Source: DASUCS01 sp041166745
GTDB taxonomy: Bacteria; Actinomycetota; Acidimicrobiia; Acidimicrobiales; JACDCH01
Assembly (NCBI GenBank): GCA_041166745.1
Contig: JBEEGH010000006.1
Location: forward strand, 124,001-188,000
DNA: 64,000 nucleotides
Direction of reading: 5' to 3'
Below the pieces are notes generated by a model. The model saw only the letters and a program-made list of their open reading frames with translations, made no database searches and was not told the origin of the DNA. Made by a program: the position numbers and the translations under genes. Of the stretch, positions 41,561-49,746 are shown one piece after another; within the stretch, counting starts at the first letter, position 1; each line of letters starts with the position of its first letter.

Positions 41561-42774
41561 GCCAAGAGCCTGCCGGCGACCTTCTGCACGGCGGTCGCGA
41601 CGTCGTGACAATCCTGGCTCGTGTAGCCGACGCCGACGGGCACGATCACCGATCGGGCCACGAGCGCCTCGGTGCGCGGGCACAGGCCCTCGCCGTACGT
41701 GCGATCGGTCGGATGCTCCGCGCACGCCCACGGACCTCCTTTCTCCGATGCAGTACGCATCGCGATGACCGATGGGCTCAGGTAGACGGGCCGGCCGCGG
41801 TACATCTGCGCGCACGGCACGCTCTCATCGCGCAGCTCCGCCGCGAAGCGCTTCGCCGTCGGCGCATCAGGCAGGAACCAGGTGATGCTCGACGAGCCGT
41901 CGCCCGCCGGGTCTGGGCGCCGCCGCCGCACGAGCCCGGGCACGTCTCCGATGGCGTCGACGATGCGCGCCTTGTTCGTTCGCAAGGCCGAGAGGATCGA
42001 TGGCAGTCGACCGAGTTGCACGCCGGCCACCGCTCCCGCCAGCTCGCCCATGCGCAGGTTCTCGCCAGCGAACGGTTGGCTGAGCTCCTCGCCCCGCGAG
42101 CTCGCATAGCTCGTGACGAACTGGCCGCCCTGATCCTGATAGCGCGCCGCTCGCAGATACAACGTCTCGTCGTCGGTCACGACGAGCCCGCCCTCGCCGC
42201 ACGTGATGTTCTTCTCCTGCTGCAACGAGAATGCGCCGAGCGCGCCGAACGTGCCCAGGGCGCGGCCGTGATACGTCGCGCCGAACGCCTGCGCCGCGTC
42301 CTCGAGCACGGGAATGCCGTGGCGGGCGGCCACCGTCTGCACCGCGTCGAGGTCGCACGCCACGTTCTCCAAGTGCACGGCGATGATCGCCGCGGTCTTG
42401 TCGGTGATCTGTGATTCGAGATGCGTGGCGTCGAGCCCGAGGGTGTCATCGACCTCGGCGAAGACGGGAACCGCGCCCGCGGCGGCGACGGCGTTCACCG
42501 TCGCGATGAACGTGAATGCAGGGACCACGACCTCGTCCCCACAGCCCACTCCGAGCGCGGCGAGTGCACACCGCAGCGCGGCGGTGCCGTTGGCGACGGC
42601 TACGGCGTAGGTGCACCCGAGCGCTGCGCAGGCGGCTCGCTCGAAGTCGGCGACCGTGCCGCCCGCGAGGTCGCCCTTGTAGCGGAAGAGGGATCGGCCG
42701 GAGATGACCGCGGCGACCGCGTCGGCTTCCTCCGCTCCGAGCAGCGCGGCGCCCTTGGAGAAGTCGAGCGGCAC
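41557..42774 (-). CDS. DegT/DnrJ/EryC1/StrS-family PLP aminotransferase
   Basis: A 405-residue enzyme of the sugar-aminotransferase family. ALGCTYAVAVANGTAALRCALAALGVGCGDEVVVPAFTF is the classic first block; VLEDAAQAFGATYHGRALGTFG the second; the PLP-binding Lys lies in SLQQEKNITCGEGG (the usual GHKxx/xxEKN... motif). These enzymes aminate keto-sugars for aminocyclitol, LPS or antibiotic sugars. GTG at 42774 fits the domain start. It is 23 bases after the deformylase stop and overlaps the Gfo/Idh gene by four bases, so it may be read through from the hut operon or have its own promoter. Confidence 0.92.
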   Translation of the reverse strand: MPLDFSKGAALLGAEEADAVAAVISGRSLFRYKGDLAGGTVADFERAACAALGCTYAVAVANGTAALRCALAALGVGCGDEVVVPAFTFIATVNAVAAAGAVPVFAEVDDTLGLDATHLESQITDKTAAIIAVHLENVACDLDAVQTVAARHGIPVLEDAAQAFGATYHGRALGTFGALGAFSLQQEKNITCGEGGLVVTDDETLYLRAARYQDQGGQFVTSYASSRGEELSQPFAGENLRMGELAGAVAGVQLGRLPSILSALRTNKARIVDAIGDVPGLVRRRRPDPAGDGSSSITWFLPDAPTAKRFAAELRDESVPCAQMYRGRPVYLSPSVIAMRTASEKGGPWACAEHPTDRTYGEGLCPRTEALVARSVIVPVGVGYTSQDCHDVATAVQKVAGRLLA

Positions 42775-42797
42775 GGGTCGGAGCCTATGGCGCCTGG

Positions 42798-43361
42798 TCA
42801 GCCGCCGAAGCGGGCCACGAGGCGCTGCACCTGTTCGATGAACGCGGATTCGTACCGCGCGTGGAATTCCTCCCACGTGCACAGGGTGCGCGTGTCCGTC
42901 ACGCGGTCGATGAACAACGTGCCCCGCAGGTGGTCGGTCTCGTGCTGGAACGTTCCGGCGGAGAGGCCTCGGACCACGCTGTCGATCGGCTCGCCGTTGC
43001 GCCCGCGAGCTCGCACCCGCACCTCTACAGCGCGATCGACGACACCCCGCAGGCCGGGTACGGACAGGCAGCCCTCGTAATTCGCGAACGTCTCGGCGGT
43101 GAGCGCCTCGATCTCGGGGTTGATCAGCACGGTCAGCGGGATCTCCGGCTTGTACGGATAGCGGGGATTGCCCGGCCGTACTTCGATCACGCAGACCTGC
43201 ACCGGCTCGCCGATCTGGTTGGCGGCCAGCCCGGCGCCGTTGGCGGCCCGCATGGTGTCGATGAGGTCGTCGACGAGCTGCTGCACGTCCTGCGGATCGA
43301 CCGGCTCAGCCACCGTGCGCAACACCGGATGCCCGATGTGCAGGATCTCGCGCACGCTCAT
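42798..43361 (-). CDS. def: Peptide deformylase-family protein, last gene of the hut run
   Basis: A 187-residue deformylase with all three catalytic motifs: GAGLAANQ (42-49), EGCLS (96-100, zinc ligand Cys98) and QHETDH (139-144, two His ligands and the catalytic Glu141). The active site looks intact, so it should hydrolyse N-formyl groups. Peptide deformylase normally acts on formyl-Met at the ribosome, and its gene usually sits beside fmt. Here it overlaps hutI by ATGA at the end of hutH-hutU-hutF-hutI, at the step where N-formylglutamate must be deformylated, and no hutG is in the window. It may therefore serve as N-formylglutamate deformylase; this is an inference. Confidence 0.93.
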   Translation of the reverse strand: MSVREILHIGHPVLRTVAEPVDPQDVQQLVDDLIDTMRAANGAGLAANQIGEPVQVCVIEVRPGNPRYPYKPEIPLTVLINPEIEALTAETFANYEGCLSVPGLRGVVDRAVEVRVRARGRNGEPIDSVVRGLSAGTFQHETDHLRGTLFIDRVTDTRTLCTWEEFHARYESAFIEQVQRLVARFGG

Positions 43362-44494
43362 CGCACGACCTGGCCGCGCTTGATCACGGCGTGCACCGGG
43401 TTGGCGCCGATCCAGTACACGAGCTGCGCGGTGCGCTCGACGTCCCACACGACCAGGTCCGCCCGCCGGCCGCGCAGACCAAGGGCACGCGCCGCATTCG
43501 TGGTGACGCCGGCGAAGGCTTCGTCGACCGTGAGCCCGAAGCGCGTGCAGGCGAGATGCAGGGCAACGAGCAGCGACACCAACGGCGACGTTCCCGGGTT
43601 GCAATCCGTCGCGACCGCCATCGGGACACCGGCGGCCCGGAGTGCCTCGACCGGTGGAACGGCACTGTCGCGCAGCACATAGGCCGCGCCGGGCAGCAAC
43701 ACGGCGACGGTTCCCGCGGCGGCCATTGCCGCGATGCCGTCGGCGGAGACGTGTTCGAGGTGATCGGCCGACAGTGCGTGATGCCGCGCCGCCAGCGCGG
43801 CGCCCCCGCCGTCGGAGAGCTGGTCGGCGTGGAGCTTGACTCGCAGGCCCAGACGAGTGGCGGTCGTGAACACCCGGTCGATCTGTTCCGCCGAGAAGGC
43901 GATGCGCTCGCAGAAGCCGTCGACCGCCCGAGCCAGTCCCTCGGCCGCTACCGCGGGGAGCACGACCTCGCACACGAAACGGATGTAGCCGTCGGCGTCG
44001 CCGTCGAACTCCGGCGGCACGGTGTGCGCGCCGAGAAACGTGGTGACGACGTTGATCGGTACTCGCTCGGGGATACGGCACGCGATGCGCAGCATGCGCA
44101 ACTCGGTGTCGAGATCGAGCCCGTACCCCGACTTCACCTCGATCGTCGTGACACCCCCGGCCGCGATCTCCGATGCGCGCCGCACCGCCCCGTCGAGCAA
44201 CTCGTCGTCGGATGCTTCGCGAGTGGCGCGCACCGTCGAACGGATGCCTCCGCCCGCCGCGGCGATCTCCTCGTAGGACGCGCCGGCCAGCCGTTGCTCC
44301 CACTCGCCCGACCGGTCGCCACCGAACACGAGGTGCGTGTGACAGTCGATCAACCCCGGCGTGACGAGCCGCCCCTCGACGGACAACACCTCGACGGCCG
44401 ATTCAGGCGGTTCTGGTCCGACGTACGCAATGTGGTCGCCTTCGACCGCGATCGCGTTGCCGCCGGCAGTGTCGGTGATGAGCAGATCCCACAT
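43358..44494 (-). CDS. hutI: Imidazolonepropionase
   Basis: A 378-residue amidohydrolase. LVTPGLIDCHTHLVFGGDRSGEWEQRLAGASYEEIAAAGGGI is highly diagnostic of HutI: the HxH metal pair is His52/His54, and the GGGI segment binds substrate. Further ligands are in RVKLHADQLSDGGG and LSADHLEH, and the catalytic Asp in VATDCNPGTSP. It hydrolyses 4-imidazolone-5-propionate to N-formimino-L-glutamate, step three of histidine breakdown. Its ATG (44494-44492) overlaps the hutF stop by one base (TGATG), and its own stop overlaps the deformylase start, so the operon is translationally chained. Confidence 0.96.
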   Translation of the reverse strand: MWDLLITDTAGGNAIAVEGDHIAYVGPEPPESAVEVLSVEGRLVTPGLIDCHTHLVFGGDRSGEWEQRLAGASYEEIAAAGGGIRSTVRATREASDDELLDGAVRRASEIAAGGVTTIEVKSGYGLDLDTELRMLRIACRIPERVPINVVTTFLGAHTVPPEFDGDADGYIRFVCEVVLPAVAAEGLARAVDGFCERIAFSAEQIDRVFTTATRLGLRVKLHADQLSDGGGAALAARHHALSADHLEHVSADGIAAMAAAGTVAVLLPGAAYVLRDSAVPPVEALRAAGVPMAVATDCNPGTSPLVSLLVALHLACTRFGLTVDEAFAGVTTNAARALGLRGRRADLVVWDVERTAQLVYWIGANPVHAVIKRGQVVR

Positions 44495-45606
44495 CAGCGC
44501 ACGGCCGCGATGGCAGCCCGCAACGCGGCGGCCACGTCGATCGAAACGTGTCGCCGGTCGCGCACGACATGACGGCCGTCGATGACCACGTCGGTGACAT
44601 CGGCGGCGGTCGCGGCGGCGACGATCATCGGCACGGGGTCGTCGGGATCGAACCCGGCGAGACGCGTGCTGTCGAGATCGATGGCGCAACTGTCGGTGAC
44701 GCCGGTGGCCGCGGCGAGCAGGGCGGCCGGTTGGTGGAGACCGCGCCGACCGGTGGCCAGCCGCTCGTCGAGCTCGATCGCTCGCACCTCCTCGAACAGG
44801 TCGACGATCGCGTGCGAGTCGGTTCCGACGCGCAACTCGCAACCAGCGCGCGCCAACGCTGCTGCCGGACCGACGCCGTCCGCGAGATCGCGTTCCGTCG
44901 TCGGGCACAGACACACCATCGTGTTGGTCGAGCCGAGCAGCGCGATGTCGTCGACCGTCACGTGGGTGCAATGCACCGCGGTGGTCGACGGTCCGAGCAC
45001 GCCATGATCGTGGGCCAGCTGCGTCGGCGTCCTCCCGGTCGCCGCGATGCAAGCCTCGTTCTCTGCGGGTTGCTCGGAGAGATGCAGATGCAGCGGCACC
45101 CCGCGGGCACGGGCCCACGACGCCACGAGCTCCATCGACGCCGGGTCGACGGCCCGCACGCTGTGTATGGCCGCGCCCACCAGCACATCCGGGTTGGCGC
45201 CGGCGACCTTCTCGGTGCGAGCGGCCCATTGCTCGACGTCACCGTCGGAGAACCGTTGCTGGACCGGATCGAGGGGCGTGCCGTCGAATCCGGCGTGCAG
45301 ATAGCACGTGTCGAGCAGCACCAGCCTGATGCCTGCTCGCCGCGCCGCTTCGCAGATGGCGTCGTCCATGCCATCGGGATGGTGGAGGTAGTGGAACTCG
45401 TGCACGGTGGTGACACCGGCGAGCACGAGCTCGGCGAACGACGCGGTGGCCAACGCCAACAGCGAATCTGGATCGAGCCGCTCGACCAGCGAGTACATGT
45501 CCGCCCGCCACGCCCAGAAGTCTTGGCCCGTCGACCGTCCCCGCAACGCACGGTGAAACGCGTGCGAGTGCGTGTCGACCAGCCCGGGCAGCCATTGCGA
45601 TGTCAT
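44494..45606 (-). CDS. hutF: Formimidoylglutamate deiminase, short form
   Basis: A 370-residue amidohydrolase closely resembling HutF: GLVDTHSHAFHRALRG with His13/His15, AELVLAGVTTVHEFHYLHHPDG, IHSVRAVDP, LHLHLSEQPAENEAC and GTDSHAIVDLFEEVR are all recognisable. It converts N-formiminoglutamate to N-formylglutamate plus ammonia. Characterised HutF proteins have about 50-60 residues before the first metal motif, forming strands of the composite beta-domain. Here the only start compatible with the overlapping hutU stop (ATGA) is ten residues before the motif, so that part is missing. It is probably still active, since every catalytic motif is present. Confidence 0.9.
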   Translation of the reverse strand: MTSQWLPGLVDTHSHAFHRALRGRSTGQDFWAWRADMYSLVERLDPDSLLALATASFAELVLAGVTTVHEFHYLHHPDGMDDAICEAARRAGIRLVLLDTCYLHAGFDGTPLDPVQQRFSDGDVEQWAARTEKVAGANPDVLVGAAIHSVRAVDPASMELVASWARARGVPLHLHLSEQPAENEACIAATGRTPTQLAHDHGVLGPSTTAVHCTHVTVDDIALLGSTNTMVCLCPTTERDLADGVGPAAALARAGCELRVGTDSHAIVDLFEEVRAIELDERLATGRRGLHQPAALLAAATGVTDSCAIDLDSTRLAGFDPDDPVPMIVAAATAADVTDVVIDGRHVVRDRRHVSIDVAAALRAAIAAVR

Positions 45607-47270
45607 CGCTGCATGGGAAGCTGCATGGGCAGCTGCATGCCGGTCTCGCGTGCCACGCGCAGCGCCTCCGGATAGCCGGCGTCGGCGTGGCGAGCCACCC
45701 CGCTGCCAGGGTCGTTGGTCAGCACGCGCTCGAGCTTCTGCGCGGACAGGTCGGTGCCGTCGGCCACGACCACCATTCCCGCGTGGATCGAGCGGCCGAT
45801 GCCGACACCACCGCCGTGGTGGATCGACACCCAACTCGCACCACTCGACGTGCTGAGCAGCGCGTTGAGCAGCGGCCAGTCGGCGATCGCGTCGGATCCG
45901 TCACGCATCGCCTCCGTCTCGCGGTACGGCGACGCCACCGACCCGGAGTCGAGGTGATCGCGCCCGATGACGATCGGCGCTTGCACGCGTCCGCTGGCGA
46001 CGAGCTCGTTGAAGCGCAACCCCATTCGTTCGCGCTCGCCGTAGCCGAGCCAGCAGATGCGGGCGGGCAGTCCTTGGAACGCGACCCGGTCCGATGCCAG
46101 ACGGATCCACCGCGCCAGCGCTTCGTTCTCCGGGAACTCCTCGAGCACGGCCTTGTCCGTCGCGCCGATGTCGGCCGGCTCACCCGACAACGCCGCCCAC
46201 CGGAACGGGCCCTTGCCTTCGCAGAACAGCGGTCGGATGTAGGCGGGGAGAAAGCCTGGATAGTCGAACGCCCGGGTGTAGCCGCCGAGCCGCGCCTCGG
46301 GCCGCAAGCTGTTGCCGTAGTCGAAGACTTCGACGCCGCGGTCGAGAAAGGCGACCATCGCCTCGCAGTGTCGAGCCATCGACTCGCGCGCCCGCTTGAT
46401 GTACGTCTCGGGGTCACGCGTGCGCAGTTCCGCCGCTTCGTCCAACGAGAGACCGGCGGGGATGTAGCTCAGCGGATCGTGTGCCGGCGTCTGGTCCGTG
46501 ACGATGTCGACCGGTGCGTTGCGCGCCACGAGTGCCGGAAGCACGTCGGCCGCGTTGCCGAGCAGTCCGATCGACAACGCGTGTCGATCGGCACGGGCCG
46601 TTTCCGCGCGGGCCAGTGCGTCGTCCAGGTCGTCGGCCACCACGTCGAGGTACCGAGTTTCGAGGCGTCGTTCGATCCGATGCGGGTCGACCTCGATCAC
46701 GATCGCGACACCGCCATTCATCGACACCGCCAAGGGCTGCGCGCCGCCCATGCCGCCGAGTCCGGACGTGACGGTGACCGTCCCCGCGAGCGTGCCGTTG
46801 AAGCGGTTCTCGGCGATGGCGGAGAAGCACTCGTACGTGCCCTGCAGGATCCCCTGCGAGCCGATGTAGATCCACGAGCCCGCGGTCATCTGGCCGTACA
46901 TCGTGAGCCCGAGCGCTTCGAGTCGCCGGAACTCCTCCCACGTCGCCCACTCGGGCACGAGGTTGGAGTTCGCGATCAGCACGCGCGGGGCCCACTCGTG
47001 TGTGCGGAAGACGGCCACTGGCTTGCCGGACTGCACGAGCAACGTCTCGTCGTTCTCGAGGCCGCGCAGGGTGGCCACGATCGCGTCGAACGCCTCCCAG
47101 CTCCGCGCCGCGCGACCGGTGCCGCCGTACACGACGAGGTCGTCCGGCCGCTCGGCCACCTCTGGGTCGAGGTTGTTCATCAACATGCGCAAAGCGCCTT
47201 CTTGGGCCCAGCCCTTGCAACTGCGCGTAGCGCCTCGCGGCGCGCGCACGACCCGAGCTCCTTCAGCCAA
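45603..47270 (-). CDS. hutU: Urocanate hydratase (urocanase)
   Basis: A 555-residue protein matching urocanase throughout: RAPRGATRSCKGWAQEGALRMLMNNLDPEVAE at the N terminus, LVVYGGTGRAARSW, LIANSNLVPEWATWE, MTAGSWIYIGSQGI and SGLGGMGGAQPLA (the NAD-binding region). The catalytic Cys is expected in IRPLFCEGKGPFRW. It hydrates urocanate to imidazolonepropionate. It appears to start with TTG at 47270, eight bases inside the hutH stop region, which gives the conserved N terminus. The last residues (MQLPMQLPMQ) come from a 12-base repeat that also lies over the hutF start. Confidence 0.96.
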   Translation of the reverse strand: MAEGARVVRAPRGATRSCKGWAQEGALRMLMNNLDPEVAERPDDLVVYGGTGRAARSWEAFDAIVATLRGLENDETLLVQSGKPVAVFRTHEWAPRVLIANSNLVPEWATWEEFRRLEALGLTMYGQMTAGSWIYIGSQGILQGTYECFSAIAENRFNGTLAGTVTVTSGLGGMGGAQPLAVSMNGGVAIVIEVDPHRIERRLETRYLDVVADDLDDALARAETARADRHALSIGLLGNAADVLPALVARNAPVDIVTDQTPAHDPLSYIPAGLSLDEAAELRTRDPETYIKRARESMARHCEAMVAFLDRGVEVFDYGNSLRPEARLGGYTRAFDYPGFLPAYIRPLFCEGKGPFRWAALSGEPADIGATDKAVLEEFPENEALARWIRLASDRVAFQGLPARICWLGYGERERMGLRFNELVASGRVQAPIVIGRDHLDSGSVASPYRETEAMRDGSDAIADWPLLNALLSTSSGASWVSIHHGGGVGIGRSIHAGMVVVADGTDLSAQKLERVLTNDPGSGVARHADAGYPEALRVARETGMQLPMQLPMQR

Positions 47271-48720
47271 GTGCGCCGACCTCCTGCTCGATCGCCGCGA
47301 GGATCGTGCCGTCGGCCACGAGGTGCGCGGCGGCTTCGAGCTCGGGCGAGAGGAGACGGTCTGGCCCTGGTCCGGGCACGCCTCCGTTGCGCAGCGCGTC
47401 TCGGGCCGCGCTGGTGCCCCGCGCGGGCAGGAGCGGTGCGCGAAGGTCGAGACCGCGGGCGCCGGTGACGAGCTCGATCGCCAACACTTTGGTCAGATGG
47501 TCGAGCGCGGTGCGCAGCTTGCGCGCCGCGGCCCAGCCCATCGAGACATGGTCTTCTTGCATCGCCGAGGTCGGGATGGTGTCGACGCTGGCGGGCACCG
47601 CGAGACGTTTGCATTCGGCCACCAACGCTGCCGCGGTGTACTGGCCGATCATCAAGCCACTGTCGACTCCCGGCTCGTGTGCGAGGAACGGCGGAAGCCC
47701 TTGGCTACGGGACGCGTCGAGAAATCGATCGATGCGCCGCTCGCTCATGGCCGCGACGTCGGCGATCACGATTGCCAGGAGATCGCAGGCGTACGCGAGG
47801 GGAGCGCCGTGGAAGTTCCCGACCGACTCGACGCGCCCGTCGGTCAGCACGACCGGATTGTCGATGGCTGACGCGAGCTCGCGGTCGGTGCACGTCTCCG
47901 CGAACCACAGCGCGTCGCGGGCGGCGCCGTGCACTTGGGGCGCGCACCGCATCGAGTACGCGTCTTGCACCCGCGAGTCGCCGGTGCGGTGCGATGCGAC
48001 GATCGACGACCCTTCGAGCAGCGTGCGCAGGTTGGCCGCCGACACCTGTTGGCCTGGATGCGGCCGTAGCAACACGAGATCGGCCGCGAACGCGCGGTCG
48101 GTACCGAGCAGGCCTTCGACGCTCATCGCCGCGGCGACGTCCGCGGTTCGCAACAGCCGCGAGAGATCGGCACAGGCGAGCACCAACATGCCGAGCATGC
48201 CGTCGGTTCCGTTGATGAGAGCGAGTCCCTCCTTGGCTTCCAGCGGGAGATCGAGTGCAGCCGCGACGTGGGCCAGCGGTGCGAGGTCGCCGCTGCAACC
48301 GAGCGAACCGAACTCGGGGACCTCGGGGAGGCGACCGTGGTCGAGCAAGCCGAGCAGCGCGCGGGCGAGCTCCGGCCGTGCGCCGGTCACGCCGGTGGCC
48401 ATGGTGCGGGCGCGGAGCAGGATCATCGCCCGCACCACTTCCGCCTCGATGGGCGCGCCCATGCCCGCGGCATGCGACGCGATCAACGACTGCTGCAGTC
48501 GGGCGCGCTGCTCAGCGGGGATGTGCGTGGTGGCGAGTCCGCCGAAGCCTGTGGAGATGCCGTAGACGGGCTCCTCCGACGCCGCCATGGCCTCGACGTG
48601 CGCCCGCGTGGCGGCCATCGTTGCAACCGCTTCATCCGACAACTCGACGTCGGCGCCGTCGCGCGCCACCGCGACGACGTCCTCCCGGCTCAACCCTCGA
48701 GGACGGAGCACCACCGGCAC
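47263..48720 (-). CDS. hutH: Histidine ammonia-lyase
   Basis: A 485-residue enzyme of the histidine/phenylalanine ammonia-lyase family. YGISTGFGGLATTHIPAEQRARLQQSLIASHAAG, GSSIVASHRTGDSRVQDAYSMRCAPQVHGAARD and TSAMQEDHVSMGWAAARKL are the family blocks, with the substrate-binding residues and catalytic Tyr in place. The MIO cofactor tripeptide reads Cys142-Ser143-Gly144 instead of Ala-Ser-Gly. It removes ammonia from histidine to give urocanate, opening the pathway. GTG at 48720; hutU starts eight bases before its end. No promoter element or HutC operator is evident in the 36 bases before the start. Confidence 0.96.
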   Translation of the reverse strand: MPVVLRPRGLSREDVVAVARDGADVELSDEAVATMAATRAHVEAMAASEEPVYGISTGFGGLATTHIPAEQRARLQQSLIASHAAGMGAPIEAEVVRAMILLRARTMATGVTGARPELARALLGLLDHGRLPEVPEFGSLGCSGDLAPLAHVAAALDLPLEAKEGLALINGTDGMLGMLVLACADLSRLLRTADVAAAMSVEGLLGTDRAFAADLVLLRPHPGQQVSAANLRTLLEGSSIVASHRTGDSRVQDAYSMRCAPQVHGAARDALWFAETCTDRELASAIDNPVVLTDGRVESVGNFHGAPLAYACDLLAIVIADVAAMSERRIDRFLDASRSQGLPPFLAHEPGVDSGLMIGQYTAAALVAECKRLAVPASVDTIPTSAMQEDHVSMGWAAARKLRTALDHLTKVLAIELVTGARGLDLRAPLLPARGTSAARDALRNGGVPGPGPDRLLSPELEAAAHLVADGTILAAIEQEVGALG

Positions 48721-48756
48721 GGTGGGACCGTAGCCAGTCAGGCGCCGGGGTGTTCT

Positions 48757-49053
48757 CTACATCGTTTCGTCGCGCAGCACGTCGAGGTTGCGGAACGTCG
48801 GCGGCCCGTCGCAGAGCTTGGCCAGCCGGGCGGCAAAGTCGGCCGTCGCGGGGTTGTTCGAGTTCTCCATCGCGGCCTCGTACGACGGGAACTCGACGAT
48901 CTGCATATACGTGTCGGCGGCGTCGCGGTCCTGCACCTGGACGCCCCGCGTGGCGGTGCGGGTTCCCTCGGTTTCCTTGAGAAAGTCATCGACCGTCTTG
49001 GTGAACGCGTCGATGTCCTTGGTCTTGAACTCGATGATCTGGATGAACTTCAT
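48757..49053 (-). CDS. Small ABM/NIPSNAP-like ferredoxin-fold protein
   Basis: A 98-residue protein: MKFIQIIEFKTKDIDAFTKTVDDFLKETEGTRTATRGVQVQDRDAADTYMQIVEFPSYEAAMENSN. The beta-alpha-beta pattern and the MQIVEFPSYEAAMENS block match antibiotic-biosynthesis-monooxygenase (ABM) or NIPSNAP-type dimeric alpha-beta-barrel proteins. No catalytic residue is assignable. It lies nine bases after the VOC gene stop and 36 bases before hutH, so it may be in the same transcript as the upstream lyase and VOC genes, or in the hut transcript. Confidence 0.75.
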   Translation of the reverse strand: MKFIQIIEFKTKDIDAFTKTVDDFLKETEGTRTATRGVQVQDRDAADTYMQIVEFPSYEAAMENSNNPATADFAARLAKLCDGPPTFRNLDVLRDETM

Positions 49054-49062
49054 GCCCGGAGC

Positions 49063-49746
49063 TTAGGAGGGCGCAGGGCGGAAGGTGACGCCGCAGATCG
49101 TTGCTTCGTGCGAGAAGTCGGCGAGCTCCACCACCGCGATGCCTTCGTCGCTCGCGTCGACGGCCGGCTCGAAGCGGATGCCATGCTCGGCGAGGGACGC
49201 GTCCAGCACGCCGCCCCACGCGAGTGCCGCAGCATCGACGTCGAGGACGCGCACCACCAGCCCCGCGACCCTTGGTGTGGGGTGGGCATCTGCGGGCATG
49301 CCGTCGATCCAGCGAGGCCCTCCCCATCGCCACGATGCCGGCACGGATGGCGTGTCGAACGAGACGATCGCGCCGCGGACGTCTTGTGGGTGCAGATGTG
49401 TGCCGGAGATGTCGGGAAGGTCGGCCTTCCAGACCACGCGCAGGCCCATCGCGGCGGCCCGCCGGCGGGTGCTCTCGGTATCGGCCACCTGGAACAGCGC
49501 CATGTACCCGGCGTCACCGCCGCGGCGCTCGAGGTACCGGCCGGCCGTGGTGCCCTCGACGGCAGGGGAAACGACCTCGAGAAACGTGTCGCCGATCTCG
49601 TAGACCGCGTTCGCCAGCCCGAACTCGGCAACTCCCGGATCTCGGAACGGATCGTGCAGGCCCAGCTCCTGTTCGATTCGCGCGCACGCCGCGTCCAGAT
49701 CGGCGGCGACCAGTGCGACTTGACGTAAGCGCGGTAGCGACATCAT
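49063..49746 (-). CDS. Two-module VOC / glyoxalase-like protein
   Basis: A 227-residue protein with two VOC modules: LRQVALVAADLDAACARIEQELGLHDPFRDPGVAEFGLANAVYEIGDTFLEVV (residues ~6-60, containing the Glu ligand in FLEVV) and a second module near VAGLVVRVLDVDAAALAWGGVLDASL. Members include methylmalonyl-CoA epimerase-like and dioxygenase enzymes; the substrate is unknown. Its start overlaps the stop of the tryptophanase-family gene by ATGA, so the two are certainly made together, pointing to a VOC enzyme acting next to a C-C lyase. Confidence 0.83.
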   Translation of the reverse strand: MMSLPRLRQVALVAADLDAACARIEQELGLHDPFRDPGVAEFGLANAVYEIGDTFLEVVSPAVEGTTAGRYLERRGGDAGYMALFQVADTESTRRRAAAMGLRVVWKADLPDISGTHLHPQDVRGAIVSFDTPSVPASWRWGGPRWIDGMPADAHPTPRVAGLVVRVLDVDAAALAWGGVLDASLAEHGIRFEPAVDASDEGIAVVELADFSHEATICGVTFRPAPS

